Source: Alistipes dispar
GTDB lineage: Bacteria > Bacteroidota > Bacteroidia > Bacteroidales > Rikenellaceae
Assembly (NCBI RefSeq): GCF_006542685.1
Contig: NZ_AP019736.1
Span: forward strand, 2,220,001 to 2,284,000
Reading direction: 5' to 3'
Length of the DNA: 64,000 nt
This document shows, in pieces, positions 51,456-60,010 of the stretch. Each line of letters begins with the position of its first letter. Position 1 is the first letter of the stretch. The notes beneath the pieces are model-generated. The model worked only from the letters and a program-made list of their open reading frames with translations. It did not search any database and had not been told where the DNA came from. The translations under genes were made by a program, and so were the position numbers.

Positions 51456-51967
51456 TGGCGGAGCGGTCGGAAGAGCGGGTGCGGGCGGCGGTTTCCGCCC
51501 CGGAGCGCAGGGAGGCGGAACGGACGGTTCCGGGACAGAGCGCCCCGGAAGGGGGCTCTCCGGAACAGCATGTTCCGGGTCGGGACGCCGCAGGCATGAT
51601 CGTCGAAGGGGTGGTGGAGCACGGCCGCCGGCTCGGCCGCGAGCTGGGTTTTCCGACGGCCAACCTGCCCGTGCCGGAGCATTTCGGGGCTTCGGACGGC
51701 GTCTACCGGACGCGTGCGACGGTCGGGGGACGGACTTTCGACGCCATGTCGAACCTCGGCAGCAACCCTTCGGTCGGAGGCGTCGAACGGCGGCTGGAGA
51801 CGCATATTTTCGGTTTCGGCGGCGAACTGTACGGCCTGCGGCTGCGGGTCGAGCTGCTCGGAAAGATCCGCGACGAGCGCCGTTTCGCTTCGGTCGGGGA
51901 GCTTCGCGCCCAGATCGCCCGGGACCGGGAGACGGTGCTGGCGCAGATCGCCGGCGAGCGGGAGTGA
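51455..51967 (+). CDS. Stand-alone riboflavin kinase-like protein
   Basis: A 170-residue protein whose residues 48-170 match the flavokinase (C-terminal) domain of RibF: GRRLGRELGFPTANLPVPE carries the ATP/riboflavin-binding GFPTANL motif, followed by GVYRTRATV, MSNLGSNPSVGG and LETHIFGF. The FAD synthetase half present in bifunctional RibF is absent. Residues 1-47 are a charged low-complexity stretch; MIVEGVVEHG at 51596 is an alternative start. The ATG overlaps the stop of the upstream gene (TGATG). It would convert riboflavin to FMN; a separate RibF elsewhere cannot be excluded. Confidence 0.85.
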   Translation: MAERSEERVRAAVSAPERREAERTVPGQSAPEGGSPEQHVPGRDAAGMIVEGVVEHGRRLGRELGFPTANLPVPEHFGASDGVYRTRATVGGRTFDAMSNLGSNPSVGGVERRLETHIFGFGGELYGLRLRVELLGKIRDERRFASVGELRAQIARDRETVLAQIAGERE

Positions 51968-52021
51968 CGCCGGATTGCCGGAACGGAATCGCAGTAACTT
52001 CGTTAAAAAAACAGATAAGCT

Positions 52022-53431
52022 ATGTATTTGGATTCTACGCTTCCCTACAAGGTCGCCGACATGTCGCTGGCCGAATGGGGCCGCAAGGAGATCGAGATCT
52101 CCGAACACGAAATGCCGGGCCTGATGGCCGTGCGGCGGGAATACGGGCCGCTCAAGCCGCTCAAGGGCGTGCGCGTGATGGGATCGCTGCACATGACCAT
52201 CCAGACGGCCGTGCTGATCGAGACGCTCGTGGAGCTGGGCGCCGACGTGCGCTGGTGCTCGTGCAACATCTTCTCGACGCAGGACCACGCCGCGGCCGCC
52301 ATCGCCGCCGCGGGCGTTCCGGTCTTCGCCTGGAAGGGCGAGACGCTGCCCGAGTACTGGTGGTGTACGGCCATGGCCCTCTCGTTTCCGGGCGGCAAGG
52401 GACCGCAGCTCGTCGTGGACGACGGCGGCGACGCCACCCTGCTGATCCACAAGGGATACAGGGCCGAGAACGACGCCTCGACGCTCGACTGCACCCCTTC
52501 GTCCTACGAGGAGGAGGTGATTCTCTCGACGCTTCGGACGATTCTCGCGGAGGACGGACGGAAGTGGCACCGCACCGTGGACGAGTGGCGGGGCGTGAGC
52601 GAGGAGACCACCACGGGCGTACACCGGCTCTATCAGATGCAGGAGGCCGGCGAGCTGCTCGTGCCGGCCATCAATGTCAATGACTCGTGCACCAAGTCGA
52701 AGTTCGACAACCTCTACGGCTGCCGCGAGTCGCTGGCCGACGGCATCAAGCGCGCCACGGACGTGATGATCGCGGGCAAAGTCGTCGTCGTGTGCGGCTA
52801 CGGAGACGTGGGCAAGGGCTGCGCCCGCTCGATGCGCTCGTACGGCGCGCGGGTGATCGTCACGGAGATCGACCCGATCTGCGCCTTGCAGGCCGCCATG
52901 GAGGGCTTCGAGGTGAAGACCGTCGAAAGCGCACTCCCCGAGGGCAACATCTTCGTCACGTGTACGGGCAACTGCGACATCATCACGCTCGAACACATGG
53001 AGCGGATGCGCGACCAGGCCATCGTCTGCAATATCGGCCACTTCGACAACGAGATCCAGATGGCGCGCCTCGAGAAGTCGGCGGCCGTGAAGACCAACAT
53101 CAAGCCGCAGGTCGATAAGTTCACCTTCCCCGACGGGCATTCGATCTTCGTTCTGGCCGAGGGGCGTCTGGTGAACCTCGGCTGCGCCACGGGCCACCCG
53201 TCGTTCGTCATGTCGAACTCCTTCACGAACCAGTGCCTCGCACAGATGGAGCTGTGGCGGGAGAAGCTTCCGGTGGGTGTTTACCGCCTTCCCAAGCGGC
53301 TCGACGAGGAGGTGGCGCGGCTGCATCTGGCCAGCCTCGGCGTGGAGCTCACGCGCCTGACGAAGAAGCAGGCCGACTATATCGGCGTTCCCGAGGAGGG
53401 ACCCTACAAGGCCGAACACTACCGCTATTGA
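52022..53431 (+). CDS. ahcY: S-adenosylhomocysteine hydrolase
   Basis: Hydrolyses S-adenosylhomocysteine to adenosine and homocysteine, regenerating the methyl cycle. The 469-residue length and the insert near residues 150-200 (GYRAENDASTLDCTPSSYEE) mark the long bacterial/eukaryotic-like form. The NAD-binding motif is VVVCGYGDVGKGCARSM near 256-272, and the C-terminal KAEHYRY tail that completes the active site is intact. A possible -7 box (TAACTTCG at 51995-52002) lies 19 bases before the ATG, so it may have its own start besides read-through. There is no room for a riboswitch in the 54-base gap. Confidence 0.97.
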   Translation: MYLDSTLPYKVADMSLAEWGRKEIEISEHEMPGLMAVRREYGPLKPLKGVRVMGSLHMTIQTAVLIETLVELGADVRWCSCNIFSTQDHAAAAIAAAGVPVFAWKGETLPEYWWCTAMALSFPGGKGPQLVVDDGGDATLLIHKGYRAENDASTLDCTPSSYEEEVILSTLRTILAEDGRKWHRTVDEWRGVSEETTTGVHRLYQMQEAGELLVPAINVNDSCTKSKFDNLYGCRESLADGIKRATDVMIAGKVVVVCGYGDVGKGCARSMRSYGARVIVTEIDPICALQAAMEGFEVKTVESALPEGNIFVTCTGNCDIITLEHMERMRDQAIVCNIGHFDNEIQMARLEKSAAVKTNIKPQVDKFTFPDGHSIFVLAEGRLVNLGCATGHPSFVMSNSFTNQCLAQMELWREKLPVGVYRLPKRLDEEVARLHLASLGVELTRLTKKQADYIGVPEEGPYKAEHYRY

Positions 53432-53458
53432 TCTCCCGGCGGAGATTCCGCTTCCCTT

Positions 53459-53499
53459 GCGCGAGGCCGCGATCCGACAGGTCGCGGCCTCGCGCGTTT
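53459..53499 (+). terminator. Terminator after ahcY
   Basis: A 14-bp perfect stem (53459-53472 with 53482-53495), 9-base loop, ending GTTTC. The convergent DUF456 gene ends at 53618. Confidence 0.65.
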
Positions 53500-53617
53500 C
53501 CCGGACGGAAAACGGCGGGCGGGCCGCAGCGGATGCGCCCCTTCGCGTGTATGGATATTGTGTGTAAGGGACCGGCGGTTTCCGGTCCCGGGGGATGAAA
53601 AGGCGGATTCTTGTGGA

Positions 53618-54130
53618 TCAGAAAAGTCCTGCGGCCCACTCCCGGAGTACGGGGTAGGTGTCGGCGGTGACATGCAGGAGCATCCCTACGGCGGCGACGA
53701 GTTTGATGCCCGTGCCGACGATGAACGAGAGGAACGAGCCGATGCCCACGAGCAGCGCCTTGCCCGGGTCGCTCTTGTCGTGGAGCAGTTCGCCCAGCAC
53801 GGCCCCGAAGAAGGGACCGAGGACGATGCCCAGCGGAGGGAAGAGGAAGAACCCGGCGAAGACGCCCACCGTGGCGCCTATGGCTCCGGCGCGCGAGCCG
53901 CCGAACCGCCGGGTCATCCATGCGGGCAGAAAATAGTCGATGACGCTCACTGCGACGGTGATCGCCAGCCAGGTCCAGAGCGCTGCGCCGCCGATCGTCG
54001 AGTAGGAGGTCAAGTAGGCGCACACCAGCCCCGCATAGCTCAGCACGACGCCGGGCAGCGCCGGAACGATGCAACCGACGATACCTGTGATCGTGAAGAC
54101 GAAGGCCAGTATCGAGAGGGTGATGTCCAT
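53618..54130 (-). CDS. DUF456 membrane protein
   Basis: A 170-residue integral membrane protein of the DUF456 family, with about four or five hydrophobic helices and the typical glycine-rich repeats (GIVGCIVPALPGVVLSYAGL and FFLFPPLGIVLGPFFGAVLG). Function unknown. It lies 50 bases after panD on the same strand and may be co-transcribed with panC-panD. Confidence 0.9.
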   Translation of the reverse strand: MDITLSILAFVFTITGIVGCIVPALPGVVLSYAGLVCAYLTSYSTIGGAALWTWLAITVAVSVIDYFLPAWMTRRFGGSRAGAIGATVGVFAGFFLFPPLGIVLGPFFGAVLGELLHDKSDPGKALLVGIGSFLSFIVGTGIKLVAAVGMLLHVTADTYPVLREWAAGLF

Positions 54131-54180
54131 GTTTTGCGGAACGGTTTTTTCTGCGGCGAACGGCCCGGAGCCGGGAAAAA

Positions 54181-54540
54181 CTACCGGATGAGCCGGTTGG
54201 TCTCCGTGTCGGGGAAGACGATCCAGGGCCGGAACGCTTTGGCGTCCTCGAAATCCATCAGCGCGTAGGAGGCGATGATTACCACGTCGCCCACCTGCAC
54301 CTTGCGGGCGGCCGCGCCGTTGAGGCAGATCGCGCCGCTGCCGCGTTCGCCCTTGATGATGTAGGTCTCGAAACGCTCCCCGTTGTTGATGTCCATGATC
54401 TGAACCTTCTCGCCCTCGATCATGTTGGCGGCGTCGAGCAGCTCCTCGTCGATGGTGATGCTGCCCACGTAATTCAGATTGGCCTGCGTGACGGTCACGC
54501 GGTGAATCTTCGACTTGATGACTTCGATCTGGAATTTCAT
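54181..54540 (-). CDS. panD: Aspartate 1-decarboxylase
   Basis: Makes beta-alanine for pantothenate. The 119-residue proenzyme (slightly shorter than 126 in E. coli) has the self-processing site Gly26-Ser27 in NLNYVGSITIDEELL, which gives the pyruvoyl group, and the active-site segment GERFETYIIKGERGSGAICLNG split over two strands. The start overlaps the panC stop by one base, so it is translated with panC. Confidence 0.97.
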   Translation of the reverse strand: MKFQIEVIKSKIHRVTVTQANLNYVGSITIDEELLDAANMIEGEKVQIMDINNGERFETYIIKGERGSGAICLNGAAARKVQVGDVVIIASYALMDFEDAKAFRPWIVFPDTETNRLIR

Positions 54541-55376
54541 TATCGGATGCGGATGTTATCGATTAGACGAATCGCTCCGGCCTGCACGGCGATGCAGCCC
54601 TGGATGCGCCCGGCGTCGCTCCATGCGGCGACCTCCTGCATCGTCAGCGCATCGACCGACTGGTAGTAGATCACCTTCAGCAGCGGGTTGCGCTCCACTT
54701 CGGCCACGACCCACGCCTTCAGTTCGGCGGGCGTCATTGCGTGCGACCGTTCGGCGGCGGCGCGCAGCGTGGCGTAGATGTGCGGCGCGGCGGCGCGGTG
54801 TGCGGCGTCGAGCAGCGTGTTGCGCGACGAGAGGGCCAGTCCGTCCTCGCCGCGGACGATCGGACACTCGACGATTTCGACCGGCAGCGCCAGTTGGCGC
54901 ACCATCGCTCGGATGACGGCGATCTGCTGGAAGTCCTTCTCTCCGAAGTAGGCGCGCGCCGGGCGCACGATGTCGAACAGGCGGCTCACGACCTGTGCCA
55001 CGCCGTTGAAATGGCCCGGCCGCGTCGCGCCCTCCATCACCTTGTCCACCTGCCCGAAGTCGAATACCCGGGTGTCGGGTTCGGGGTAGATCTCTTCGAC
55101 CGGCGGCATGAGCACGAAGTCCGCTCCGGCTTCCGCGAGCAGCCGCTCGTCGGCCTCCGGCGTGCGGGGGTAGTGCTTCAGGTCGTTCTTGTCGTTGAAT
55201 TGCGTGGGGTTCACGAAGACGCTCACCACGACGGTCCGGTTCTCCCGCCGGGCGCGTTCGACGAGCGAGCGGTGTCCCGCGTGCAGGGCGCCCATCGTCG
55301 GCACGAAGCCGATGCCCGACCGCTCCGTCCGGTCCAGTTCGGCACGGAGCTCCTTGACGCTTGTCAGTACTTTCAT
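54540..55376 (-). CDS. panC: Pantothenate synthetase
   Basis: Ligates pantoate and beta-alanine using ATP. 278 residues; motifs: VPTMGALHAGHRSLVERA (HIGH-like ATP site), VVVSVFVNPTQFNDKNDL, GHFNGVAQVVSRLFDIVRP and ALSSRNTLL (KMSKS-like). The frame is open upstream to 56084, but MKVLTSVKEL is the family start and a promoter lies just before. It forms an operon with panD. panB is not in the window. Confidence 0.97.
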   Translation of the reverse strand: MKVLTSVKELRAELDRTERSGIGFVPTMGALHAGHRSLVERARRENRTVVVSVFVNPTQFNDKNDLKHYPRTPEADERLLAEAGADFVLMPPVEEIYPEPDTRVFDFGQVDKVMEGATRPGHFNGVAQVVSRLFDIVRPARAYFGEKDFQQIAVIRAMVRQLALPVEIVECPIVRGEDGLALSSRNTLLDAAHRAAAPHIYATLRAAAERSHAMTPAELKAWVVAEVERNPLLKVIYYQSVDALTMQEVAAWSDAGRIQGCIAVQAGAIRLIDNIRIR

Positions 55377-55401
55377 CCCTTTCTCTGAAACGATTGCGGC
55401 G

Positions 55402-55409
55402 CAAAGGTA
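55402..55409 (-). promoter_or_regulatory. -7 element of panC-panD
   Basis: TACCTTTG on the minus strand at 55402-55409, 25 bases before the panC ATG. Confidence 0.65.
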
Positions 55410-55450
55410 GAAAAGATAATTAAGAAAGGGAAATGAAAAGTGAATTTTCG

Positions 55451-55458
55451 TATCTTTG
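55451..55458 (+). promoter_or_regulatory. -7 element of the DUF1080 gene
   Basis: TATCTTTG at 55451-55458, 23 bases before the ATG at 55482. It is divergent to the panC promoter, about 40 bases away. Confidence 0.6.
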
Positions 55459-55481
55459 CATACCTGTAAAATAAGAATCGT

Positions 55482-56261
55482 ATGAACATGAAAGCTTACC
55501 TGAAAGGCGCTCTGGCCGTGCTGGCATGTACGGCGGGCATCGCGGCCCATGCGCAGAAAAACTATCCCCGGCAGGAGCCGATGACACCCGGCATGTCCGA
55601 ATACTGGACGCCGCAGCCCGCGGTGGTCGCCCCGGGCGACAGCCGGACGAACGGCGCCCCGTCCGACGCCGTCGTGCTTTTCGACGGCAGCGACCTGTCG
55701 GCCTGGACGTCGGCCGGCGGCGGTCCGGCCGAGTGGCCCGTGCACGACGGGGTCTTCACGGTCGATAAGTCGAAGGGCGACATCCTGACGAAGCGGAGTT
55801 TCGAGAACTTCCAGCTCCACCTCGAGTGGTGCGTTCCGGAGGGCATCTCCGGCGAGAGCCAGTCGCGCGGCAACAGTGGCGTTTTTCTTCAGGACAAGTA
55901 CGAAATCCAGATTCTCGACGGTTACCGCAACGAAACCTACGTGAACGGGCAGGTCGGCAGCGTCTATAAGCAGACGCCCCCGCTGGTGAACGCCATGCGC
56001 CGCCCGGGCGAGTGGAACGTCTTCGACATCATCTACTCCGCTCCGGTCTTCAAGGAGGACGGCTCCTACCGTATTCCGCCGCACGTGACGGTGATTCTCA
56101 ACGGCGTGGTGCTACAGAACAATACGACGATCCTCGGAACCACGGAGTACGTCGGATTCCCGCGCGTGGTGAAGCACGGCGCCGGACCGCTCCGCCTGCA
56201 GTCGCACGGCGACCCGAGCGAGCCGATCAGTTTCCGCAACATCTGGATCCGGGAGCTGTAA
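55482..56261 (+). CDS. Secreted DUF1080 protein (3-keto-glycoside hydrolase-like)
   Basis: A 259-residue exported protein with a signal peptide (MNMKAYLKGALAVLACTAGI, likely cleaved after AHA near residue 23) and one DUF1080 jelly-roll domain of the concanavalin-like fold: VVLFDGSDLSAWTS, FENFQLHLEWCVPE, RGNSGVFLQDKYEIQILDG and FRNIWIREL. Family members were shown in B. thetaiotaomicron and others to hydrolyse 3-keto sugars. It is followed after 83 bases by the DPP III lipoprotein, perhaps co-transcribed. Confidence 0.93.
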   Translation: MNMKAYLKGALAVLACTAGIAAHAQKNYPRQEPMTPGMSEYWTPQPAVVAPGDSRTNGAPSDAVVLFDGSDLSAWTSAGGGPAEWPVHDGVFTVDKSKGDILTKRSFENFQLHLEWCVPEGISGESQSRGNSGVFLQDKYEIQILDGYRNETYVNGQVGSVYKQTPPLVNAMRRPGEWNVFDIIYSAPVFKEDGSYRIPPHVTVILNGVVLQNNTTILGTTEYVGFPRVVKHGAGPLRLQSHGDPSEPISFRNIWIREL

Positions 56262-56344
56262 GCCTTCCGGCCGCATTTTCGCAATCATGCCGTCCGTCGC
56301 GGCGGAATGCCCCGCCGGGGCGGACGGCCAATCTTTTGCAAACG

Positions 56345-58372
56345 ATGAAACGACCCTTTACGAACGCAACCATGACTCTCGCATTGCCTCTTCTCGCTTC
56401 GTGCGGCGCGCCCGCCGCGGACGACCGGCCCTGGATCGTCGATCGCTTCGACGACATCAAGGTGATCCGCTACGAAGTCCCCGGATTCGAAAATCTCCCG
56501 CTGGAGCAGAAGGAACTCGTCTATTACCTGTCCGAGGCGGCCAAGTGCGGCCGCGACATCCTCTACGACCAGAACTGTCCGGCGAACCTGCCGGTGCGCC
56601 GGACGCTGGAGGTCATCTACGAAAACTACCGCGGCGACCGCACGACGCCCGAGTGGAAGGCGCTCGAGAAGTACCTCAAGAAAGTGTGGTTCGCCAACGG
56701 CATCCACCATCACTATTCGAACGACAAGTTCACGCCCGAATTCACCGAAGGGTATCTGCTCGACGCGATCGAGACCATCCCCGAGGAGAAGTTCGGGTCG
56801 CTGAACGCCTTGCGGGGCGAGGTCTGCCGTGCCATTTTCGACCCGGCGGTCTATCCCACGAAGCTCAACCAGCGCGCGGGCGACGACCTGCTGCTCACTT
56901 CGTCGAGCAACTACTACGACGGCGTGAGCCAGGCCGAGGCCGAGCGGTTCTACGCCGAGATGGCCGCTGCCGCGGCGGGCGATCCCGAGCCGGTCTCCTA
57001 TGGCCTGAACTCGCAGTTGACGAAAGACCCCGCCACGGGCCGTCTCCACGAGCGCACGTGGCGCGTCGGCGGCATGTATTCGCCCGCGATCGAGCGGATC
57101 GTCTATTGGCTCGAGAAGGCCGCCTCGGTGGCCAGGGAGCCGCAGAAGACCAATATCGAAACGCTCGTCGCCTATTACAGAAGCGGCGATCTGAAGGAGT
57201 TCGACCGCTACAACATCGGCTGGGTGAAGGATACCGTGTCGAACGTCGATTTCGTGAACGGCTTCATCGAGGACTACGGCGATCCGCTGGGCCGCAAGGC
57301 GTCGTGGGAGGCCAACGTCAATTTCATGGATTCGGCCGCCTGCCGCCGCACGGAGATCATTTCCGCCAACGCCCAGTGGTTCGAGGACCATTCGCCCGTC
57401 GATCCGGCCTTCCGCAAGGCGAAGGTGAAAGGCGTCTCGGCCAAGGTCATCACCGTGGCGATGCTGGGCGGCGACTGCTTCCCCTCGACGCCCATCGGCA
57501 TCAACCTCCCGAACGCCGACTGGATCCGCAAGGAGTACGGTTCGAAGTCGGTGACGATCGACAACATCACCTATGCCTACGACCGCGCCGCGCACGGTAA
57601 CGGCTTCAACGAAGAGTTCGTGCTGCGTGCCGACGACCGCGAGCGGATGGACCGCTACGGCAAGCTGGCCGACGACCTGCACACCGACCTGCACGAGTGT
57701 CTGGGTCACGGTTCGGGCCAACTGGCGCCGGGAGTGCGCGGCGGCGAGCTGCGCAGCTACACCTCGACGCTCGAGGAGGCGCGCGCCGACCTGTTCGGAC
57801 TTTACTACCTCGGCGACGGAAAGATGGTCGAGCTGGGGCTCGTGCCGTCGTTCGACGTGGCGAAGGCGGGCTATGCCAAATACATTCTCAACGGTCTGAT
57901 GACCCAATTGGCGCGTATCGAGCCGGGCAAGAACGTCGAGGAGGCGCACATGCGCAACCGCAAGCTGGTCGCCGAGTGGTGCTACGAGCACGGCCGGGCC
58001 GACAACGTGATCGAGTGGGTCCGGCAGGACGGGAAGACCTATGTCGTGGTGAACGACTTCGTCCGTCTGCGCGCGCTCTTCGGCGAGCTGCTGGGCGAGA
58101 TCCAGCGCATCAAGTCCGAGGGCGACTACGAGGCGGGGCGCGACCTGGTCGAGCGCTATGCCGTCCGGGTCGATCCCGCGCTGCACGAGGAGGTCCGCAG
58201 CCGCTACTACGGGCTGGGGATCGAGCCTTACGGCGGATTCGTCAATCCCGAATACGAACTGGTCGAGCGCGACGGCCGGGTGACGGACGTGCGTATCTCC
58301 TATCCGGCGGATTACGTGGAGCAGATGCTCGGCTATTCGCGCGACTACTCGTTCCTGCCCGACGTGAATTAG
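56345..58372 (+). CDS. Dipeptidyl peptidase III (M49), lipoprotein
   Basis: A 675-residue zinc peptidase that removes dipeptides from the N terminus of oligopeptides. The M49 motifs are clear: HECLGH (450-455) and EEARAD (477-482). The N terminus MKRPFTNATMTLALPLLASC has a lipobox ending at Cys20, so the enzyme is likely a lipoprotein outside the cytoplasm, unlike the cytosolic mammalian DPP III. The ATG at 56345 is chosen because of this signal; the frame is open upstream in the DUF1080 region by chance. Confidence 0.93.
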   Translation: MKRPFTNATMTLALPLLASCGAPAADDRPWIVDRFDDIKVIRYEVPGFENLPLEQKELVYYLSEAAKCGRDILYDQNCPANLPVRRTLEVIYENYRGDRTTPEWKALEKYLKKVWFANGIHHHYSNDKFTPEFTEGYLLDAIETIPEEKFGSLNALRGEVCRAIFDPAVYPTKLNQRAGDDLLLTSSSNYYDGVSQAEAERFYAEMAAAAAGDPEPVSYGLNSQLTKDPATGRLHERTWRVGGMYSPAIERIVYWLEKAASVAREPQKTNIETLVAYYRSGDLKEFDRYNIGWVKDTVSNVDFVNGFIEDYGDPLGRKASWEANVNFMDSAACRRTEIISANAQWFEDHSPVDPAFRKAKVKGVSAKVITVAMLGGDCFPSTPIGINLPNADWIRKEYGSKSVTIDNITYAYDRAAHGNGFNEEFVLRADDRERMDRYGKLADDLHTDLHECLGHGSGQLAPGVRGGELRSYTSTLEEARADLFGLYYLGDGKMVELGLVPSFDVAKAGYAKYILNGLMTQLARIEPGKNVEEAHMRNRKLVAEWCYEHGRADNVIEWVRQDGKTYVVVNDFVRLRALFGELLGEIQRIKSEGDYEAGRDLVERYAVRVDPALHEEVRSRYYGLGIEPYGGFVNPEYELVERDGRVTDVRISYPADYVEQMLGYSRDYSFLPDVN

Positions 58373-58477
58373 ATTCCGACACGAAGCGGACACACCCGGC
58401 GGCGGTGTCCGATGCGCGGCGGGTTTCCGTGGGGCATCGGGCGCCGCTTGGCCGGGGTCCGTACGAACAAATCCTGC

Positions 58478-59026
58478 ATGGAACTGACGATAAGGGAGGA
58501 GCGGCCGGACGATTGCCGGACGGTCGGGGAGCTGGTCGAGGCGGCGTTCCGGCCGCTGGTGTTCAGCGACCATACGGAACACCTGCTGGTGGCGCGCCTG
58601 CGCCGTTCGGAGGCGTTCGTCCCCGGATTGTCGCTCGTGGCCGAGGCGGAGGGCCGCCTCGTGGGGCACGTGCTGCTGACCCGGCTGGAGGTCGTCGCGG
58701 AGGACCGGAGTGCCGCGACCGTGCTGGGCGTCGCTCCGCTGTCGGTGCTTCCCGGGCTGCAAAACCGCGGCATCGGGTCGGCATTGCTGCGCGAAGCGCA
58801 CCGGAGGGCCGTCCGTGCGGGGTTCGGGGCGGCGCTGCTGGTGGGCCATGCGGACTATTACCCGCGTTTCGGCTATGTTCCCGCGAGCCGTTTCGGCATC
58901 CGTTTCCCGTTCGATGCGCCCGATGCCTGCTGCCTGGCGGCGGAACTGGTTCCGGGCAGCCTCGGGGGCGTGCACGGCACGGTCCGCTATCCGGCCGCGT
59001 TCTTCGGGGAGACGCCGGAAGCATGA
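58478..59026 (+). CDS. GNAT-family N-acetyltransferase
   Basis: A 182-residue acetyltransferase similar in form to YhbS: MELTIREERPDDCRTVGELV at the start, LGVAPLSVLPGLQNRGIGSALL (acetyl-CoA loop QNRGIG), and GHADYYPRFGYVPASRFGI. Substrate unknown. The frame is open to 58412, but the family begins at the ATG at 58478. It follows the DPP III gene by 105 bases. Confidence 0.9.
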   Translation: MELTIREERPDDCRTVGELVEAAFRPLVFSDHTEHLLVARLRRSEAFVPGLSLVAEAEGRLVGHVLLTRLEVVAEDRSAATVLGVAPLSVLPGLQNRGIGSALLREAHRRAVRAGFGAALLVGHADYYPRFGYVPASRFGIRFPFDAPDACCLAAELVPGSLGGVHGTVRYPAAFFGETPEA

Positions 59027-59056
59027 CGGCTCCGGCTGTCCGGCGGCTGAAAACAG

Positions 59057-59092
59057 GGGAGGCGCACCGTGCGGTGAGCCTCCCTTTCCTCT
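59057..59092 (+). terminator. Terminator after the acetyltransferase
   Basis: An imperfect 13-bp stem with one mismatch (59057-59069 with 59072-59084) and a 2-base loop as drawn, followed by TTTCCTCTTT. Confidence 0.65.
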
Positions 59093-59165
59093 TTGCCGTT
59101 TCCGGAATCCGGCGTGCCGCCGGACCTCCTTCGCGGTCTTTTCTGCGGAATCCCGCCGTCGGGAT

Positions 59166-59330
59166 TTACTCCACGACCTCTTCGAATTGGTCCTTGCCGA
59201 CGCCGCAGAGCGGGCATACCCAATCCTCGGGAATCTCCTCGAAAGCGGTTCCGGGAGCGATGCCTCCGTCGGGATCGCCTACTGCGGGATCGTAAATCCA
59301 CTCGCATACCGTGCAACGATACTTTTTCAT
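59166..59330 (-). CDS. Rubredoxin
   Basis: A 54-residue one-iron electron carrier. Both Cys pairs are present: YRCTVCEWIYDP near the start (Cys6, Cys9) and WVCPLCGVGK near the end (Cys39, Cys42), with the conserved EIPEDWVCP. Length is the family standard of 52-54. It stands alone, between the acetyltransferase and the PH-like gene. In anaerobes, rubredoxin usually supplies electrons to rubrerythrin or oxygen/peroxide-reducing enzymes; no partner is adjacent. Confidence 0.96.
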   Translation of the reverse strand: MKKYRCTVCEWIYDPAVGDPDGGIAPGTAFEEIPEDWVCPLCGVGKDQFEEVVE

Positions 59331-59406
59331 CTTTTCTCTGTTTTAATTAAAGGGTGAATAAATCGGTTTCAAAATCCATGCCTCCGGGGCATTTGTCTTC
59401 GTTCTT

Positions 59407-59982
59407 CTATTTCGGACGGGAGGCAGCCGCCTCTTCCGCCTCTTCCGCCTCTTCTTCGTCGTCCTCCTCCTCTTCGTCCGGACGGTTGCCTCCGGGCGGC
59501 GTCAGCTCCGCCACGAGGCGGTCCGCTTCCGTGCACGAGACGAAGAGCCGGTCTTCGTAAATGTCGGTGATCTCCACGAAATTTTTCCACTCCGAGGCGT
59601 AGAGTTTCACGCGGTCGAAGCGGCGCAGGTCGAGGAAGTGGCCGTAGTAGCCGAAAAATCCGAATCCTCCGAATATCGGTACGAACCACTTCATGCGCCG
59701 GGGCTCCACGCGCCGCACCGAGGCGATCTCGTCGCGGCGGATTTCGGTGATGTCCAGCAGGCAGCGGACCTCCACCCGGTCGTCGGTCACGACGATCCGC
59801 CGGGGGATCGACAGCGCCATGAGCGCTACGAGCGCCACGATGAACGAGGTGAACCACGCCGAGAGGTATCCGCCTTCGTAGAGGTGGTAGAGCAGCCAGC
59901 CCAGCAGCCCGAATGCGGCCAGATAGACGACCGTCCAATAGAGGGTCGTGCGGCTGAAACGGTATTTATAGACGCTCTGCAT
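59407..59982 (-). CDS. Two-helix membrane protein with PH-like domain and acidic tail
   Basis: A 191-residue protein with two N-terminal hydrophobic helices (about 14-33 and 39-58) and a cytosolic beta-rich section resembling bacterial PH domains (RRIVVTDDRVEVRCLLDITEI, KNFVEITDIYEDRLFVSC). The last 30 residues are almost purely Glu/Asp/Ala (DEEEEDDEEEAEEAEEAAA). Function unknown. It follows ispD by 28 bases on the same strand. Confidence 0.8.
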   Translation of the reverse strand: MQSVYKYRFSRTTLYWTVVYLAAFGLLGWLLYHLYEGGYLSAWFTSFIVALVALMALSIPRRIVVTDDRVEVRCLLDITEIRRDEIASVRRVEPRRMKWFVPIFGGFGFFGYYGHFLDLRRFDRVKLYASEWKNFVEITDIYEDRLFVSCTEADRLVAELTPPGGNRPDEEEEDDEEEAEEAEEAAASRPK

Positions 59983-60010
59983 CGTTTTCCTTATCTCCTG
60001 TCGGATCCGG

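Noticed and set aside
51968..52021. A SAM or SAH riboswitch before ahcY
   Set aside because: Only 54 bases separate the genes and no riboswitch core is visible.
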